Below are positions 27,171 to 35,610 of a DNA stretch of 64,000 bases, one piece after another. Positions within the stretch are counted from its first letter, which is position 1, and every line of letters begins with the position of its first letter. The stretch is from assembly GCF_009707955.1 (NCBI RefSeq), contig NZ_WMDQ01000004.1, positions 372,001-436,000 of the forward strand, given 5' to 3'. This DNA is from Flavobacterium sp. LC2016-13. Its GTDB lineage: Bacteria; Bacteroidota; Bacteroidia; Flavobacteriales; Flavobacteriaceae. Below the pieces are notes generated by a model, which was given only the letters and a program-made list of their open reading frames with translations, was not told the DNA's origin and did no database searches. A program made the position numbers and the translations under genes.

Positions 27171-27944
27171 ATGAATAAAATTTTCTTCGTTTTATCTTTT
27201 CTATTTTGCTGCAGCATTTCGAATGCTCAGGATTCTTTGGCTACGACAGAACCGCCAAAAATTGAATCTGTAAAATATACCGAAAAAGATATCAAAATAG
27301 ATTCTGACTCTGTTGAAGCCAGAAGCTTTTCTAAAAACTTCAAAAAAAAATATACTGATTCGGATTTTGTATATGAACAAAAAGTACCCGAAAAAACAGC
27401 CTGGGATCATTTTAAAGAATGGCTGGCAAGTATTTTTAGAAAAATGTTCTCTTTTAACAACCCACAAACAGCACTCAACTTCGTTGTTATTTTATTGAGA
27501 GTAATTGCAATTTTGATTATTGTTTTCGTGATTTACTTAATCGTAAAAGCCATAATAGCCAAAGAAGGTCAATGGATTTTTGGAAAAAATGTGCACAAAA
27601 AGACCATTTATTATTCTGAAATTGAAAAAAATATTCATCTTTTAGATTTCGAAAAACTGATTAAAGAAAGTATTCAGAGTGGAGAAAGAAGAATTGCTAT
27701 TCGTTATTACTATTTGTGGTTATTGAAAATCATGGCACAAAACCATTATATCGAATGGGATATCGAAAAAACAAATTCTGATTATTTGTACGAAATTCAA
27801 AGTCCGGTTCATCGAGAAGAATTTACCTATTTGTCATACTTATACAATCATATTTGGTACGGCGAATTTGAAATCGATGAAACGACTTTTGTAAAAACCG
27901 AAAACCGATTTAAGAAATCTCTTAAAACCTTTAGCAATGAGTAA
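27171..27944 (+). CDS. DUF4129 domain membrane protein
   Basis: This 257-residue protein has a signal peptide (ends near SNAQDS), a periplasmic stretch, one membrane segment at about 103-126, and a cytoplasmic DUF4129 domain with ERRIAIRYYYLWLLKIMAQ and TYLSYLYNHIWYGEFEID. DUF4129 proteins accompany MoxR/DUF58 pairs and are distantly transglutaminase-associated. The function is not established. It overlaps the DUF4350 gene by 8 bases. Confidence 0.82.
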   Translation: MNKIFFVLSFLFCCSISNAQDSLATTEPPKIESVKYTEKDIKIDSDSVEARSFSKNFKKKYTDSDFVYEQKVPEKTAWDHFKEWLASIFRKMFSFNNPQTALNFVVILLRVIAILIIVFVIYLIVKAIIAKEGQWIFGKNVHKKTIYYSEIEKNIHLLDFEKLIKESIQSGERRIAIRYYYLWLLKIMAQNHYIEWDIEKTNSDYLYEIQSPVHREEFTYLSYLYNHIWYGEFEIDETTFVKTENRFKKSLKTFSNE

Positions 27945-29157
27945 ATCAATCAAAATTTATATTGCTATTTTGGTTCTTGTTTTCGCCTTAATTTTAATAG
28001 CAGGCCGAAATGATCAAAAACCTATAGATTGGCGACCAACCTATTCTGTCAATGACAAAATTCCGTACGGATTGTATGTTTTTGATAAGGAAATCAACGG
28101 GCTTTTAAAGAAACAAAAAATCGAAAGAGTTTCAGCAATAACACCTTATGAATTTTTAGATTCAAAATACATTCCGGATACGATAGAAGGAAAATATAAA
28201 ATAAAAGGTACGTTTTTTAATATTTCAGAATACGGAACTTCAGAAGCAGGAACTATAGACGACCAATCTATTACAGAACTTTTTTATTTTGTATCGCATG
28301 GAAATAATGCTTTTTTAAGCATGAAAACTTTTCCTCAATCTTTATTAGATAGTTTAAAAATAGAAACAAATACAAGCTTTCAAAACGAAAACATTACTTC
28401 GGTTTGGTTGGCGAATAAAAAAGTAAATCCTAAAAAATATGCTATTACTGAAGAATTAGGAAATTATTATTTTTCGAAAATTGATACCTTAACAACCACC
28501 GTTTTAGGATATCAGGGAAACAAAACCAAAAAGCAAATTAATTTTATAAAGGTTCCTTATGTCAACGGTTATTTTTATTTGCACACACAACCTGTTGCTT
28601 TTACAAATTATCATTTATTAAAGAAAGATCATTATCAATATACCCAAAGTGTACTTTCGTATGTTCCAAAAGGCGATGTTTTTTGGTACACAAAAGGACA
28701 AAACAACGAATCGATTTCTGACTCGCCGTGGCGATATATTTTAAGTCAGCCCGCATTAAGATGGGCTTTATATCTATCTTTAATCGGAATTTTGATTTTT
28801 GTTATTTTTAATGCCAAGCGAAAACAAAGAATAGTTCCAATTTTAAAACCATTGCCTAATTTAACGCTTGATTTTACAAAAACAATTGGCAATTTATATT
28901 ATCAGGAAGGCGATCACGATAATATTATTGATAAAAAAATTATTTATTTCCTGGAAAGAATCCGAAATGAATATTTAATAGACACAACAAAACTTGATGA
29001 TGATTTCATTAAAAAATTACATCATAAATCAGGAAAAGAAGAAACTGATATTCGTGAACTTGTATTCTTAATCAACGAACACAGAAAGAGTTATCACGGA
29101 AGTCTCGAAGAAGATTTAATCAGAATTAATAATGCAATCGAGAAAGTTTTACATTAA
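27937..29157 (+). CDS. DUF4350 domain membrane protein
   Basis: This 406-residue protein has an N-terminal membrane anchor (IYIAILVLVFALILIAG), a roughly 250-residue extracytoplasmic domain beginning DWRPTYSVNDKIPYGLYVFDK, a second membrane segment near residue 272 (ALYLSLIGILIFVIF) and a cytoplasmic tail of about 115 residues. The layout fits DUF4350, a glutamine-amidotransferase-like fold. It overlaps DUF4129 by 8 bases and precedes moxR, so I infer a sensor or scaffold for the MoxR system. No catalytic residue can be named. Confidence 0.75.
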   Translation: MSKSIKIYIAILVLVFALILIAGRNDQKPIDWRPTYSVNDKIPYGLYVFDKEINGLLKKQKIERVSAITPYEFLDSKYIPDTIEGKYKIKGTFFNISEYGTSEAGTIDDQSITELFYFVSHGNNAFLSMKTFPQSLLDSLKIETNTSFQNENITSVWLANKKVNPKKYAITEELGNYYFSKIDTLTTTVLGYQGNKTKKQINFIKVPYVNGYFYLHTQPVAFTNYHLLKKDHYQYTQSVLSYVPKGDVFWYTKGQNNESISDSPWRYILSQPALRWALYLSLIGILIFVIFNAKRKQRIVPILKPLPNLTLDFTKTIGNLYYQEGDHDNIIDKKIIYFLERIRNEYLIDTTKLDDDFIKKLHHKSGKEETDIRELVFLINEHRKSYHGSLEEDLIRINNAIEKVLH

Positions 29158-29264
29158 AATGAAATAATTATTTGCCACCGATTACATGATTTTCACAGAT
29201 TTTTAAAATCATTTTAATCCTTTAATCTGTGTCAAAAAACAACAAACAAAAAAACAGACCAAAC

Positions 29265-30278
29265 ATGGACGATTTTAATACACCAGAAGCAGAAATCACA
29301 AATGAAAATGTGAATTTTGAAACCAGAATAAATTTAGCGCCACTTTTAGACCACGTTAACAGCATCAAAAAAGAGCTTGAAACAGTAATTGTAGGTCAAC
29401 ATAAAATGATCGATCAGCTTTTGGTTGCGATTTTATCAAACGGACACGTTTTGCTTGAAGGTGTTCCGGGAGTTGCCAAAACAATTACGGCAAAATTATT
29501 ATCTAAAACGTTGAATATTGGCTTTAGCCGAATTCAGTTTACGCCGGATTTAATGCCTTCTGATATTCTTGGAACTTCAATTTTTAACCTAAAAAGTTCA
29601 GAATTTGAATTCAAACAAGGCCCAATTTTCTCTAATTTAATTTTAATTGATGAGATCAATCGTGCTCCTGCAAAAACACAAGCCGCACTTTTTGAAGTAA
29701 TGGAAGAACGCCAGATTACAATTGATGGTTCAGCATATCAGCTTGAAACTCCGTTTTTGGTAATTGCAACACAAAACCCAATCGAACAGGAAGGAACTTA
29801 TCGTTTGCCGGAAGCACAATTAGACCGTTTTTTATTCAAAATTTCTATTGATTATCCAAAATTAGACGAAGAAATTCAGATCATTCAAAGAGAACATGTA
29901 TTGCAGGATCATGGTAAATTAGAAGCAATAAAAACCATACTTTCAGCCGAAGAAATAAAAGCGTATCAGGCTTTAATCAAACAAATTAGAGTAGAACAAA
30001 ATTTACTCGAATACATTGCCAGAATTGTGGTGAATACCAGAGAAAATGCCTTTTTATATTTAGGAGCTTCTCCCCGCGCATCAATTGCAATTTTGAATGC
30101 ATCAAAAGGTTTTGCAGCCATTCGTGGTCGTGATTTTGTAACTCCCGAAGATATTAAAGAAGCTGCAGTTCCTGTATTGCAACACCGTGTTATTGTCGCT
30201 CCAGAACGTGAAATGGAAGGAATTACAAGCTCTGAAATTATTAAGCAAATTATTGAAACAGTAGAAATTCCAAGATAG
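29265..30278 (+). CDS. MoxR-family AAA+ ATPase
   Basis: This 337-residue ATPase has Walker A GVPGVAKT (66-73), sensor and Walker B LILIDEINRAPAKTQAALFE, sensor I ATQNPIEQEGTY and an arginine finger region near LPEAQLDRF. I prefer the ATG at 29265 to the GTG at 29229: the extra 12 residues are Lys/Asn-rich, and the DNA there is part of a low-complexity intergenic sequence. MoxR ATPases act as chaperones for a partner containing a von Willebrand fold, here most likely the DUF58 protein at 31019. Confidence 0.9.
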   Translation: MDDFNTPEAEITNENVNFETRINLAPLLDHVNSIKKELETVIVGQHKMIDQLLVAILSNGHVLLEGVPGVAKTITAKLLSKTLNIGFSRIQFTPDLMPSDILGTSIFNLKSSEFEFKQGPIFSNLILIDEINRAPAKTQAALFEVMEERQITIDGSAYQLETPFLVIATQNPIEQEGTYRLPEAQLDRFLFKISIDYPKLDEEIQIIQREHVLQDHGKLEAIKTILSAEEIKAYQALIKQIRVEQNLLEYIARIVVNTRENAFLYLGASPRASIAILNASKGFAAIRGRDFVTPEDIKEAAVPVLQHRVIVAPEREMEGITSSEIIKQIIETVEIPR

Positions 30279-30283
30279 TTTTC

Positions 30284-30373
30284 ATTCCTGCAAGGTTTTC
30301 AAAACCTTGTAGGAATTTAATTGTCCAGAATAACTAAAAATGAACACCTACAAGGTTTTGAAAACCTTGCAGG
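30284..30373. repeat. Pair of 27-bp palindromic repeats
   Basis: Copies at 30287-30313 and 30347-30373 share the core CAAGGTTTTNAAAACCTTG and lie in opposite orientation, 33 bases apart. A third copy lies at 34723-34749. They sit between moxR and the secreted protein gene and each could form a hairpin. They look like a dispersed REP-type element. Confidence 0.7.
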
Positions 30374-30392
30374 AGAACCTAAAACCTGAAAA

Positions 30393-30992
30393 ATGAGATT
30401 ATTTAAACTATTTTTTTTGTTCTTTATTGGGTTTTCACTGGTTAGTTTTAAACCAATAGAAAACACAAAAACTTCTGTTTATTTTGAAAGCGATAAACAA
30501 CAAATCCAGACATTAATAAGAAAAGCTTATGAATGGATTTACACTAAAAAAACAGAAATTGACTTTGATGTTGTTCCAAACAAAAAAGGCGATAAATATA
30601 TTGGAATAAATCTAAAAGCACATAATAAAGTAGTTGAAAAACTTAAAAATTCTGGTTTTTTCGCACAACAATTTATTGATAATTATAATAAAATTGGATT
30701 GAAAATTAACGATAATCTTAAGACTAACAAAATGGAATATTTGGTTAATGACTTGCCTCCATATGGTAATGATTCAGATTATTGGTGTGATTGTCAGGAC
30801 AATCCTGAAGCATTTTGGAAAACATTGAAAATAAATAACTTAAAAGTCGAAAATAATAAAGCTACTTTTTACTGGACATGGACCCAATGGGAACAAACTC
30901 CTAATTATCAAGTAACGGTGGTAAAAGAAAATGGAAGCTGGAAAATAGCCGCTTTAGACGGCCTTAATTATAAAAGTTTTCTTGGACTTTAA
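30393..30992 (+). CDS. Secreted protein of unknown function inside the MoxR locus
   Basis: This 199-residue protein has a signal peptide (LFKLFFLFFIGFSLVSFKP) and no obvious membrane segment after it. I recognise no family with confidence. It contains a charged middle region, a short CDCQDN sequence and aromatic repeats TFYWTWTQWEQTP, followed by VTVVKENGSWKIAALDG, a pattern common in NTF2-like or DUF3828-like lipid-pocket folds. It sits between moxR and DUF58, which are normally adjacent, and is preceded by two palindromic repeats. Confidence 0.6.
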   Translation: MRLFKLFFLFFIGFSLVSFKPIENTKTSVYFESDKQQIQTLIRKAYEWIYTKKTEIDFDVVPNKKGDKYIGINLKAHNKVVEKLKNSGFFAQQFIDNYNKIGLKINDNLKTNKMEYLVNDLPPYGNDSDYWCDCQDNPEAFWKTLKINNLKVENNKATFYWTWTQWEQTPNYQVTVVKENGSWKIAALDGLNYKSFLGL

Positions 30993-31018
30993 GAACATTA
31001 ACCTTAATTTTTATTAAA

Positions 31019-32350
31019 TTGAAATTCATAAAAAGTCTATATCTCAATAACTTCTTTTTCTACGTGCTTATGGGCATTGTAGGATTGTTTGTTTGTGCTT
31101 TTATTTTTCCGAATTTATACAATGGCGTTTGGTTTGTCGTTTTGGTTTTAAGCACTTTTCTAGGACTTGATATTTTAATTTTATATTTAGCCAGAACAGG
31201 AATCGATGCTACAAGAGAAACGCCTGAAAAACTTTCGAATGGCGATCTGAATCCCGTAACTATTTCTATCAAAAATCATTATACATTTCCAATTTCAATT
31301 AAAATTATTGATGAAATTCCGTTTCAGTTTCAGGTTCGCGATTTCAAAATTTTAAGAACAATTAAAGCTTCGGCTCAGGATAAAATTGGTTACGATTTAC
31401 GTCCGACAGAGCGCGGTGAATATTATTTCGGAAATCTAAACATTTACGTTTCTTCTCCTTTAAAACTGATTTCCAGAAGATTTACTTTTGATAAAGATCA
31501 AATGGTTCCTACGTATCCGTCTTATATTCAATTGAGAAAATATGATTTATTGGCTTTTTCGAATAATCTATTTCAATACGGAATCAAAAAAATTCGCCGA
31601 ATTGGTCACACAATGGAATTCGAGCAAATAAAAGAATATGTTCAGGGCGATGATCTTAGAACTTTAAACTGGAAGGCTACAGCGAAGAAAAATGCCTTAA
31701 TGGTGAATCAGTTTCAGGACGAAAAATCGCAATCGGTTTACTTGGCAATTGATAAAGGCCGAGTGATGCAGATGCCTTTTAACGGATTGAGTTTGTTAGA
31801 TTATGCTATAAATTCGACGTTAGTTTTGGCAAATGTTATTCTGAAAAAACAAGACAAAGCCGGAATTTTTGCTTTCTCTAAAAAGGTTGAAAACAGAGTT
31901 TTTGCCGAAAAAAGAGGTTCGCAAATGCAAAAAATCCTGGAGACTTTATATAACATCAAAACAGATTTTTTCGAGAGCGATTATAGTCGTTTATATGTTG
32001 ATATTAAAAAAAATATCAACCAGAGAAGCTTGATCATTTTGTATACTAATTTTGAAACAATGGACGGTTTAAATCGTCAAATGCCATATTTAAAAGGAAT
32101 TGCAAAAAGTCATTTGTTGGTTGTTGTTTTCTTTAGCAATACAGAATTAAACGAAATCATCAATAAAAAAACGGATACTATTCAGGAAGTTTACGATAAA
32201 GTAATTGCTGAAAAATTTATGTTCGAAAAAAGACTTATCGCAAACGAACTCAAAAAATACGGAATTCATTCGGTATTAACACAACCTGAGAATTTGACTT
32301 TAGATGCTATAAATAAGTATTTGGAAATTAAGGCGAGAGGAATTCTGTAA
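31019..32350 (+). CDS. DUF58 domain protein (MoxR partner)
   Basis: This 443-residue protein has two N-terminal membrane segments and a DUF58 domain with YVQGDDLRTLNWKATAKK, the family hallmark, then a von Willebrand-like half with VYLAIDKGRVM and IILYTNFE. I use the TTG at 31019 because the next in-frame ATG lies inside the first membrane segment. DUF58 proteins are the usual substrates or partners of MoxR. Only 26 bases separate it from the upstream secreted protein, so the whole set is likely one transcript. Confidence 0.85.
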   Translation: MKFIKSLYLNNFFFYVLMGIVGLFVCAFIFPNLYNGVWFVVLVLSTFLGLDILILYLARTGIDATRETPEKLSNGDLNPVTISIKNHYTFPISIKIIDEIPFQFQVRDFKILRTIKASAQDKIGYDLRPTERGEYYFGNLNIYVSSPLKLISRRFTFDKDQMVPTYPSYIQLRKYDLLAFSNNLFQYGIKKIRRIGHTMEFEQIKEYVQGDDLRTLNWKATAKKNALMVNQFQDEKSQSVYLAIDKGRVMQMPFNGLSLLDYAINSTLVLANVILKKQDKAGIFAFSKKVENRVFAEKRGSQMQKILETLYNIKTDFFESDYSRLYVDIKKNINQRSLIILYTNFETMDGLNRQMPYLKGIAKSHLLVVVFFSNTELNEIINKKTDTIQEVYDKVIAEKFMFEKRLIANELKKYGIHSVLTQPENLTLDAINKYLEIKARGIL

Positions 32351-32554
32351 TGTGTGAAGTTTTTTTTCTGAGATGTAAAATGCAAAATTTAGAATAAGTA
32401 ATTAGATGTTTTAATTAATAATGACTGAAAGATTGGCTTTCTTAACATTATTAAAACATCAATTTCTTACTTCAAATTAAGAATAGTCAAAAAATCTTTG
32501 AACCTTTGAACCTTTGCGACTTTGTTTCATTTAACCTTTGTAAATCAAAAAAAC

Positions 32555-33640
32555 ATGAAAAAAGCAGTTTCAATTCTATTCATTTTATTCAGCTTTTTGT
32601 CTTATGCACAAAAAACAGAAAATATAATCATCATAACTACAGATGGTTTTAGATGGCAGGAAGTCTTCAAAGGAATCGATCCTGCAATTGCTAATGATAA
32701 AAATTTTAATCAGGGCGACAGCACTTATATTTATAAAAAATACGGAAGTTCTGATTTTAACGAATCACGCAAAAAACTAATGCCTTTTTTATGGACTGAA
32801 ATTGCAACAAAAGGTCAAATTTATGGAAACCGTGATCTTGGAAATAAAGTCGATGTAACAAATCCGTATTGGTTTAGTTATCCCGGTTACAGCGAAATCA
32901 TGACCGGAAATGTAGATATTGCGGTTAATTCTAATGATTACAAACCGAATCCAAACGTTAATGTTTTGGAGTTTTTAAATAAGCAACCAAAAATAAAAGG
33001 AAAAGTTGCCGCTTTTGGAGCGTGGGATGCATTTGATAGAATTTTAAATGAAGAAAGATCCGGTTTTCCTGTAATTTCTGCCTTTGATAAAATTGGAGGA
33101 AAAAATCCAACAGCTGTTCAAAAATTGCTAAATGAAATGCGTGATGATTCATTTAAGCCTTTTCACGAAGATGAATGTTTAGATGTTTTTACACATTATG
33201 AAGCTTTAAACGAACTTAAAACCAATAAACCAAAAGTACTTTATATTTCATACGGAGAAACGGATGAGTGGGCGCACGCCGGACATTACAGATCATATCT
33301 TGACGCTGCAAATCAGGTTGATAAATGGATTAAACAAATTTGGGATTTTGTGCAAAACGATCCTCAATACAAAAATAAAACAACATTGCTAATAACCGTA
33401 GATCACGGCCGCGGAGACAAAACAAAAACTGAATGGACAAGCCACGGCGATAAAATTGCCGGAGCATCTCAAATTTGGTTTGCCGCAATAGGTCCTGAAA
33501 TTGCCGCAAAAGGCGAAATCAAAACAGATTCTCAATTCTATCAAAAACAATTCGCTCAAACCATTGCTAAAATAATGGGTTATACTTTTACTGCAGAACA
33601 TCCTGTGGCGAATGAGATTTCAGAATTACTTCAAAAATAA
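32555..33640 (+). CDS. Secreted alkaline phosphatase-superfamily protein
   Basis: This 361-residue protein has a signal peptide (MKKAVSILFILFSFLSYAQ). The N-terminus IIITTDGFRWQEVF places Asp and Thr as metal ligand and nucleophile of the alkaline-phosphatase fold, and TVDHGRGDKTKTEW and SHGDKI supply further metal ligands near the C-terminus. It is related to phosphoglyceromutase, nucleotide pyrophosphatase and sulfatase enzymes; the nucleophile is Thr, not a Cys-x-Pro-x-Arg sulfatase motif. The substrate is unknown. I start at the ATG at 32555, after a leader rich in CTTTG repeats. Confidence 0.78.
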   Translation: MKKAVSILFILFSFLSYAQKTENIIIITTDGFRWQEVFKGIDPAIANDKNFNQGDSTYIYKKYGSSDFNESRKKLMPFLWTEIATKGQIYGNRDLGNKVDVTNPYWFSYPGYSEIMTGNVDIAVNSNDYKPNPNVNVLEFLNKQPKIKGKVAAFGAWDAFDRILNEERSGFPVISAFDKIGGKNPTAVQKLLNEMRDDSFKPFHEDECLDVFTHYEALNELKTNKPKVLYISYGETDEWAHAGHYRSYLDAANQVDKWIKQIWDFVQNDPQYKNKTTLLITVDHGRGDKTKTEWTSHGDKIAGASQIWFAAIGPEIAAKGEIKTDSQFYQKQFAQTIAKIMGYTFTAEHPVANEISELLQK

Positions 33641-33680
33641 TTAACCAACCTAAAATAATAACCAAAACCAATTTATTTAA

Positions 33681-34601
33681 ATGAAAAAAACAATACTATT
33701 TCTTTTTTTAATTTCCTTTTTTACACCAAAAATCGTAGCTCAGGAACCTAAAAATAATGATGAACTCTTTGAGAAAACTTTAGATTACAAATCAGGAAAA
33801 ATTACCTTGCCGGAAGGAGACGGAACGCTAAATGTTCCTCAAGGATTTAAATTTTTAAATGCCGAACAAACACAAGGTATCCTGACAAATTTATGGGGTA
33901 ATCCGGAAGATAAAAGCGTATTAGGGTCTCTTGTTCCTGATGGAAAAGGTGTTACACACAGCGATAGCTGGATGTTTGTAATTACTTATCAGGGAGATGG
34001 TTTTGTAAAAGATGATGATGCCGGAGATATTGACTATGACGATTTACTAAAAACCATGAAGGAAGATGTTCTGACAGCAAATCAAGAGCGTGTAAAAGAA
34101 GGATATAAAGAAGTGCAATTAGTAGGCTGGGCATCGAAACCTTATTATGATAGTAATTTAAAAGTATTGCATTGGGCAAAAGAATTAAAATTTGGAAAAG
34201 ACGAAGCCAATACTTTAAATTATGACTTACGAGTTTTAGGAAGAAAAGGAATGTACAATATTTCTGCCGTTGCAGGAATGAATGAACTTGCAGAAGTAAA
34301 AGCAAGTATTCCGGGAATCTTGAAAAGTGTAGAATTTAATGACGGAAACAAATATTTAGATTTTGACGCAGATACAGATACCGTTGCAGCCTGGACAATT
34401 GGTGGATTAGTGGCAGGAAAAGTTCTTGCAAAAGTAGGTTTCTTTGCTATTTTGGCGAAATTTGGTAAAATTATTGGCGTTGCACTTATTGCTGCATTTG
34501 CAGCTGCAAAGAAATTCCTTTTTGGCAAAAAAGATCAGGTTGTTACAAGACCACAAGAAGAAACGGCACTTTTAGAAGAAAACAATTCTACAGAAGAATA
34601 A
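33681..34601 (+). CDS. DUF2167 family exported membrane protein
   Basis: This 306-residue protein has a signal peptide (ends near VAQEP), a periplasmic domain with FLNAEQTQGILTNLWGNPED and DLRVLGRKGMYNIS, and one hydrophobic pair near residue 235-275 (GGLVAGKVLAKVGFFAILAKFGK). This layout is DUF2167. Its function is unknown. It follows the phosphatase gene after 40 bases and may share its transcript; the hairpin at 34609-34695 could end that transcript. Confidence 0.8.
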   Translation: MKKTILFLFLISFFTPKIVAQEPKNNDELFEKTLDYKSGKITLPEGDGTLNVPQGFKFLNAEQTQGILTNLWGNPEDKSVLGSLVPDGKGVTHSDSWMFVITYQGDGFVKDDDAGDIDYDDLLKTMKEDVLTANQERVKEGYKEVQLVGWASKPYYDSNLKVLHWAKELKFGKDEANTLNYDLRVLGRKGMYNISAVAGMNELAEVKASIPGILKSVEFNDGNKYLDFDADTDTVAAWTIGGLVAGKVLAKVGFFAILAKFGKIIGVALIAAFAAAKKFLFGKKDQVVTRPQEETALLEENNSTEE

Positions 34602-34608
34602 TTTTTTT

Positions 34609-34695
34609 TTGCCACGAATTGCACAAATTTTTACGAATTAATATTTTGCTTTAACGCAAGAAAAAATTAGTGCAAATTTGTACAATTCGTGGCAA
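34609..34695. repeat. Long inverted repeat, 22-bp arms
   Basis: TTGCCACGAATTGCACAAAT and its flank at 34609-34630 pair with 34674-34695 with one mismatch, leaving a 43-base loop. The same CCACGAATT motif appears at 5931 and, partly, at 24608, so this is a dispersed intergenic repeat that may also end transcription. Confidence 0.65.
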
Positions 34696-34722
34696 ACTTT
34701 TTTTATATCATTCCTTAAAATA

Positions 34723-34749
34723 CCTACAAGGTTTTGAAAACCTTGCAGG
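34723..34749. repeat. Third copy of the 27-bp palindrome
   Basis: Same core CAAGGTTTTGAAAACCTTG as the pair near 30300. Its right arm ends CCTTGCAGG, placing a TTG 19 bases upstream of the TACCTTTG box of the methyltransferase gene. Confidence 0.65.
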
Positions 34750-34764
34750 AAGAAAAAAACTCTG

Positions 34765-34772
34765 TACCTTTG
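34765..34772 (+). promoter_or_regulatory. -7 box of the TrmH-type gene promoter
   Basis: TACCTTTG matches TAnnTTTG, with TTG at 34743-34745 at 19-base spacing as a -33 element. The -33 element is contributed by the palindromic repeat and the -7 element by the shared leader module. Confidence 0.5.
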
Positions 34773-34801
34773 AACCTTTGCAACTTTGAGCCTTAAAAAA
34801 A

Positions 34802-35593
34802 ATGAAACAAATTACTTCAATACAAAATCCGTTTATAAAATCGCTTGTTTTACTACAAGAAAAGGCAAAAGCCCGCAAACAAACCGGAACATTTTTGATT
34901 GAAGGATTACGTGAGATTTCATTAGCCATAAAAGGCGGTTACGAAATAGAAACGGTTTTATTTTTACCCGAATTAGTTACTGAAAATCAGATTCAAAAAT
35001 TAGTTAATACACCAGTTCAGCTGATAGAAATCAATAAAGAAGTGTATCATAAATTAGCTTATCGCGATACAACCGAAGGTATTTTGGCCGTTGCCAAAAC
35101 CAAATCGATGTTATTATCTGATTTAAAATTATCTGCAAATCCGTTAATAATTGTTGCTGAAGCACCTGAAAAACCAGGAAATATCGGAGCGCTTTTACGT
35201 ACTGCCGATGCTGCAAATCTTGATGCGGTTTTAATTGCAAACCCAAAAAGTGATTTATACAATCCAAATATAGTCCGTTCAAGTGTTGGCTGTTTATTTA
35301 CGAATCAAATAGCGACAGGAACGACAGCAGAAATTATTGCTTTTTTGAAAGAAAAAAAGATCGATTTTTACTGCGCAACCTTACAAAATTCGACCTCATA
35401 TCACACACAAAATTTCACAACTCCAACCGCTTTGGTTGTCGGTACAGAAGCTATAGGTTTAACGCAGGATTGGCGTGATGCTGCGACACAAAATATCATT
35501 ATTCCGATGCAGGGCGAAATAGACAGCATGAATGTTTCTGTTGCCGCCGCCATTTTAATTTTCGAAGCCAAACGTCAAAGAGGATTTAATTAA
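34802..35593 (+). CDS. TrmH/SpoU-family RNA ribose methyltransferase
   Basis: This 263-residue SPOUT enzyme would place a 2'-O-methyl group on rRNA or tRNA. The three family motifs are visible: EAPEKPGNIGALLRTADA, VVGTEAIGLT and IPMQGEIDSMNVSVAAAI. An N-terminal substrate-binding extension (ITSIQNPFIKSLVLLQEK, SpoU_sub_bind-like) resembles RlmB and TsnR-like proteins. The exact target cannot be read from sequence. It has its own promoter within repeated DNA. Confidence 0.88.
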   Translation: MKQITSIQNPFIKSLVLLQEKAKARKQTGTFLIEGLREISLAIKGGYEIETVLFLPELVTENQIQKLVNTPVQLIEINKEVYHKLAYRDTTEGILAVAKTKSMLLSDLKLSANPLIIVAEAPEKPGNIGALLRTADAANLDAVLIANPKSDLYNPNIVRSSVGCLFTNQIATGTTAEIIAFLKEKKIDFYCATLQNSTSYHTQNFTTPTALVVGTEAIGLTQDWRDAATQNIIIPMQGEIDSMNVSVAAAILIFEAKRQRGFN

Positions 35594-35610
35594 TTTAAAA
35601 ATTATGAATT

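Noticed and set aside
29229..29264. GTG start for MoxR at 29229
   Set aside because: The extra 12 residues lie in low-complexity intergenic DNA; the ATG at 29265 gives the usual family length.
32555..33640. Sulfatase that could be the substrate of the FGE-like protein
   Set aside because: The nucleophile segment reads TTDGFRW with Thr, without the Cys-x-Pro-x-Arg motif needed for formylglycine modification, and the gene is 24 kb away.
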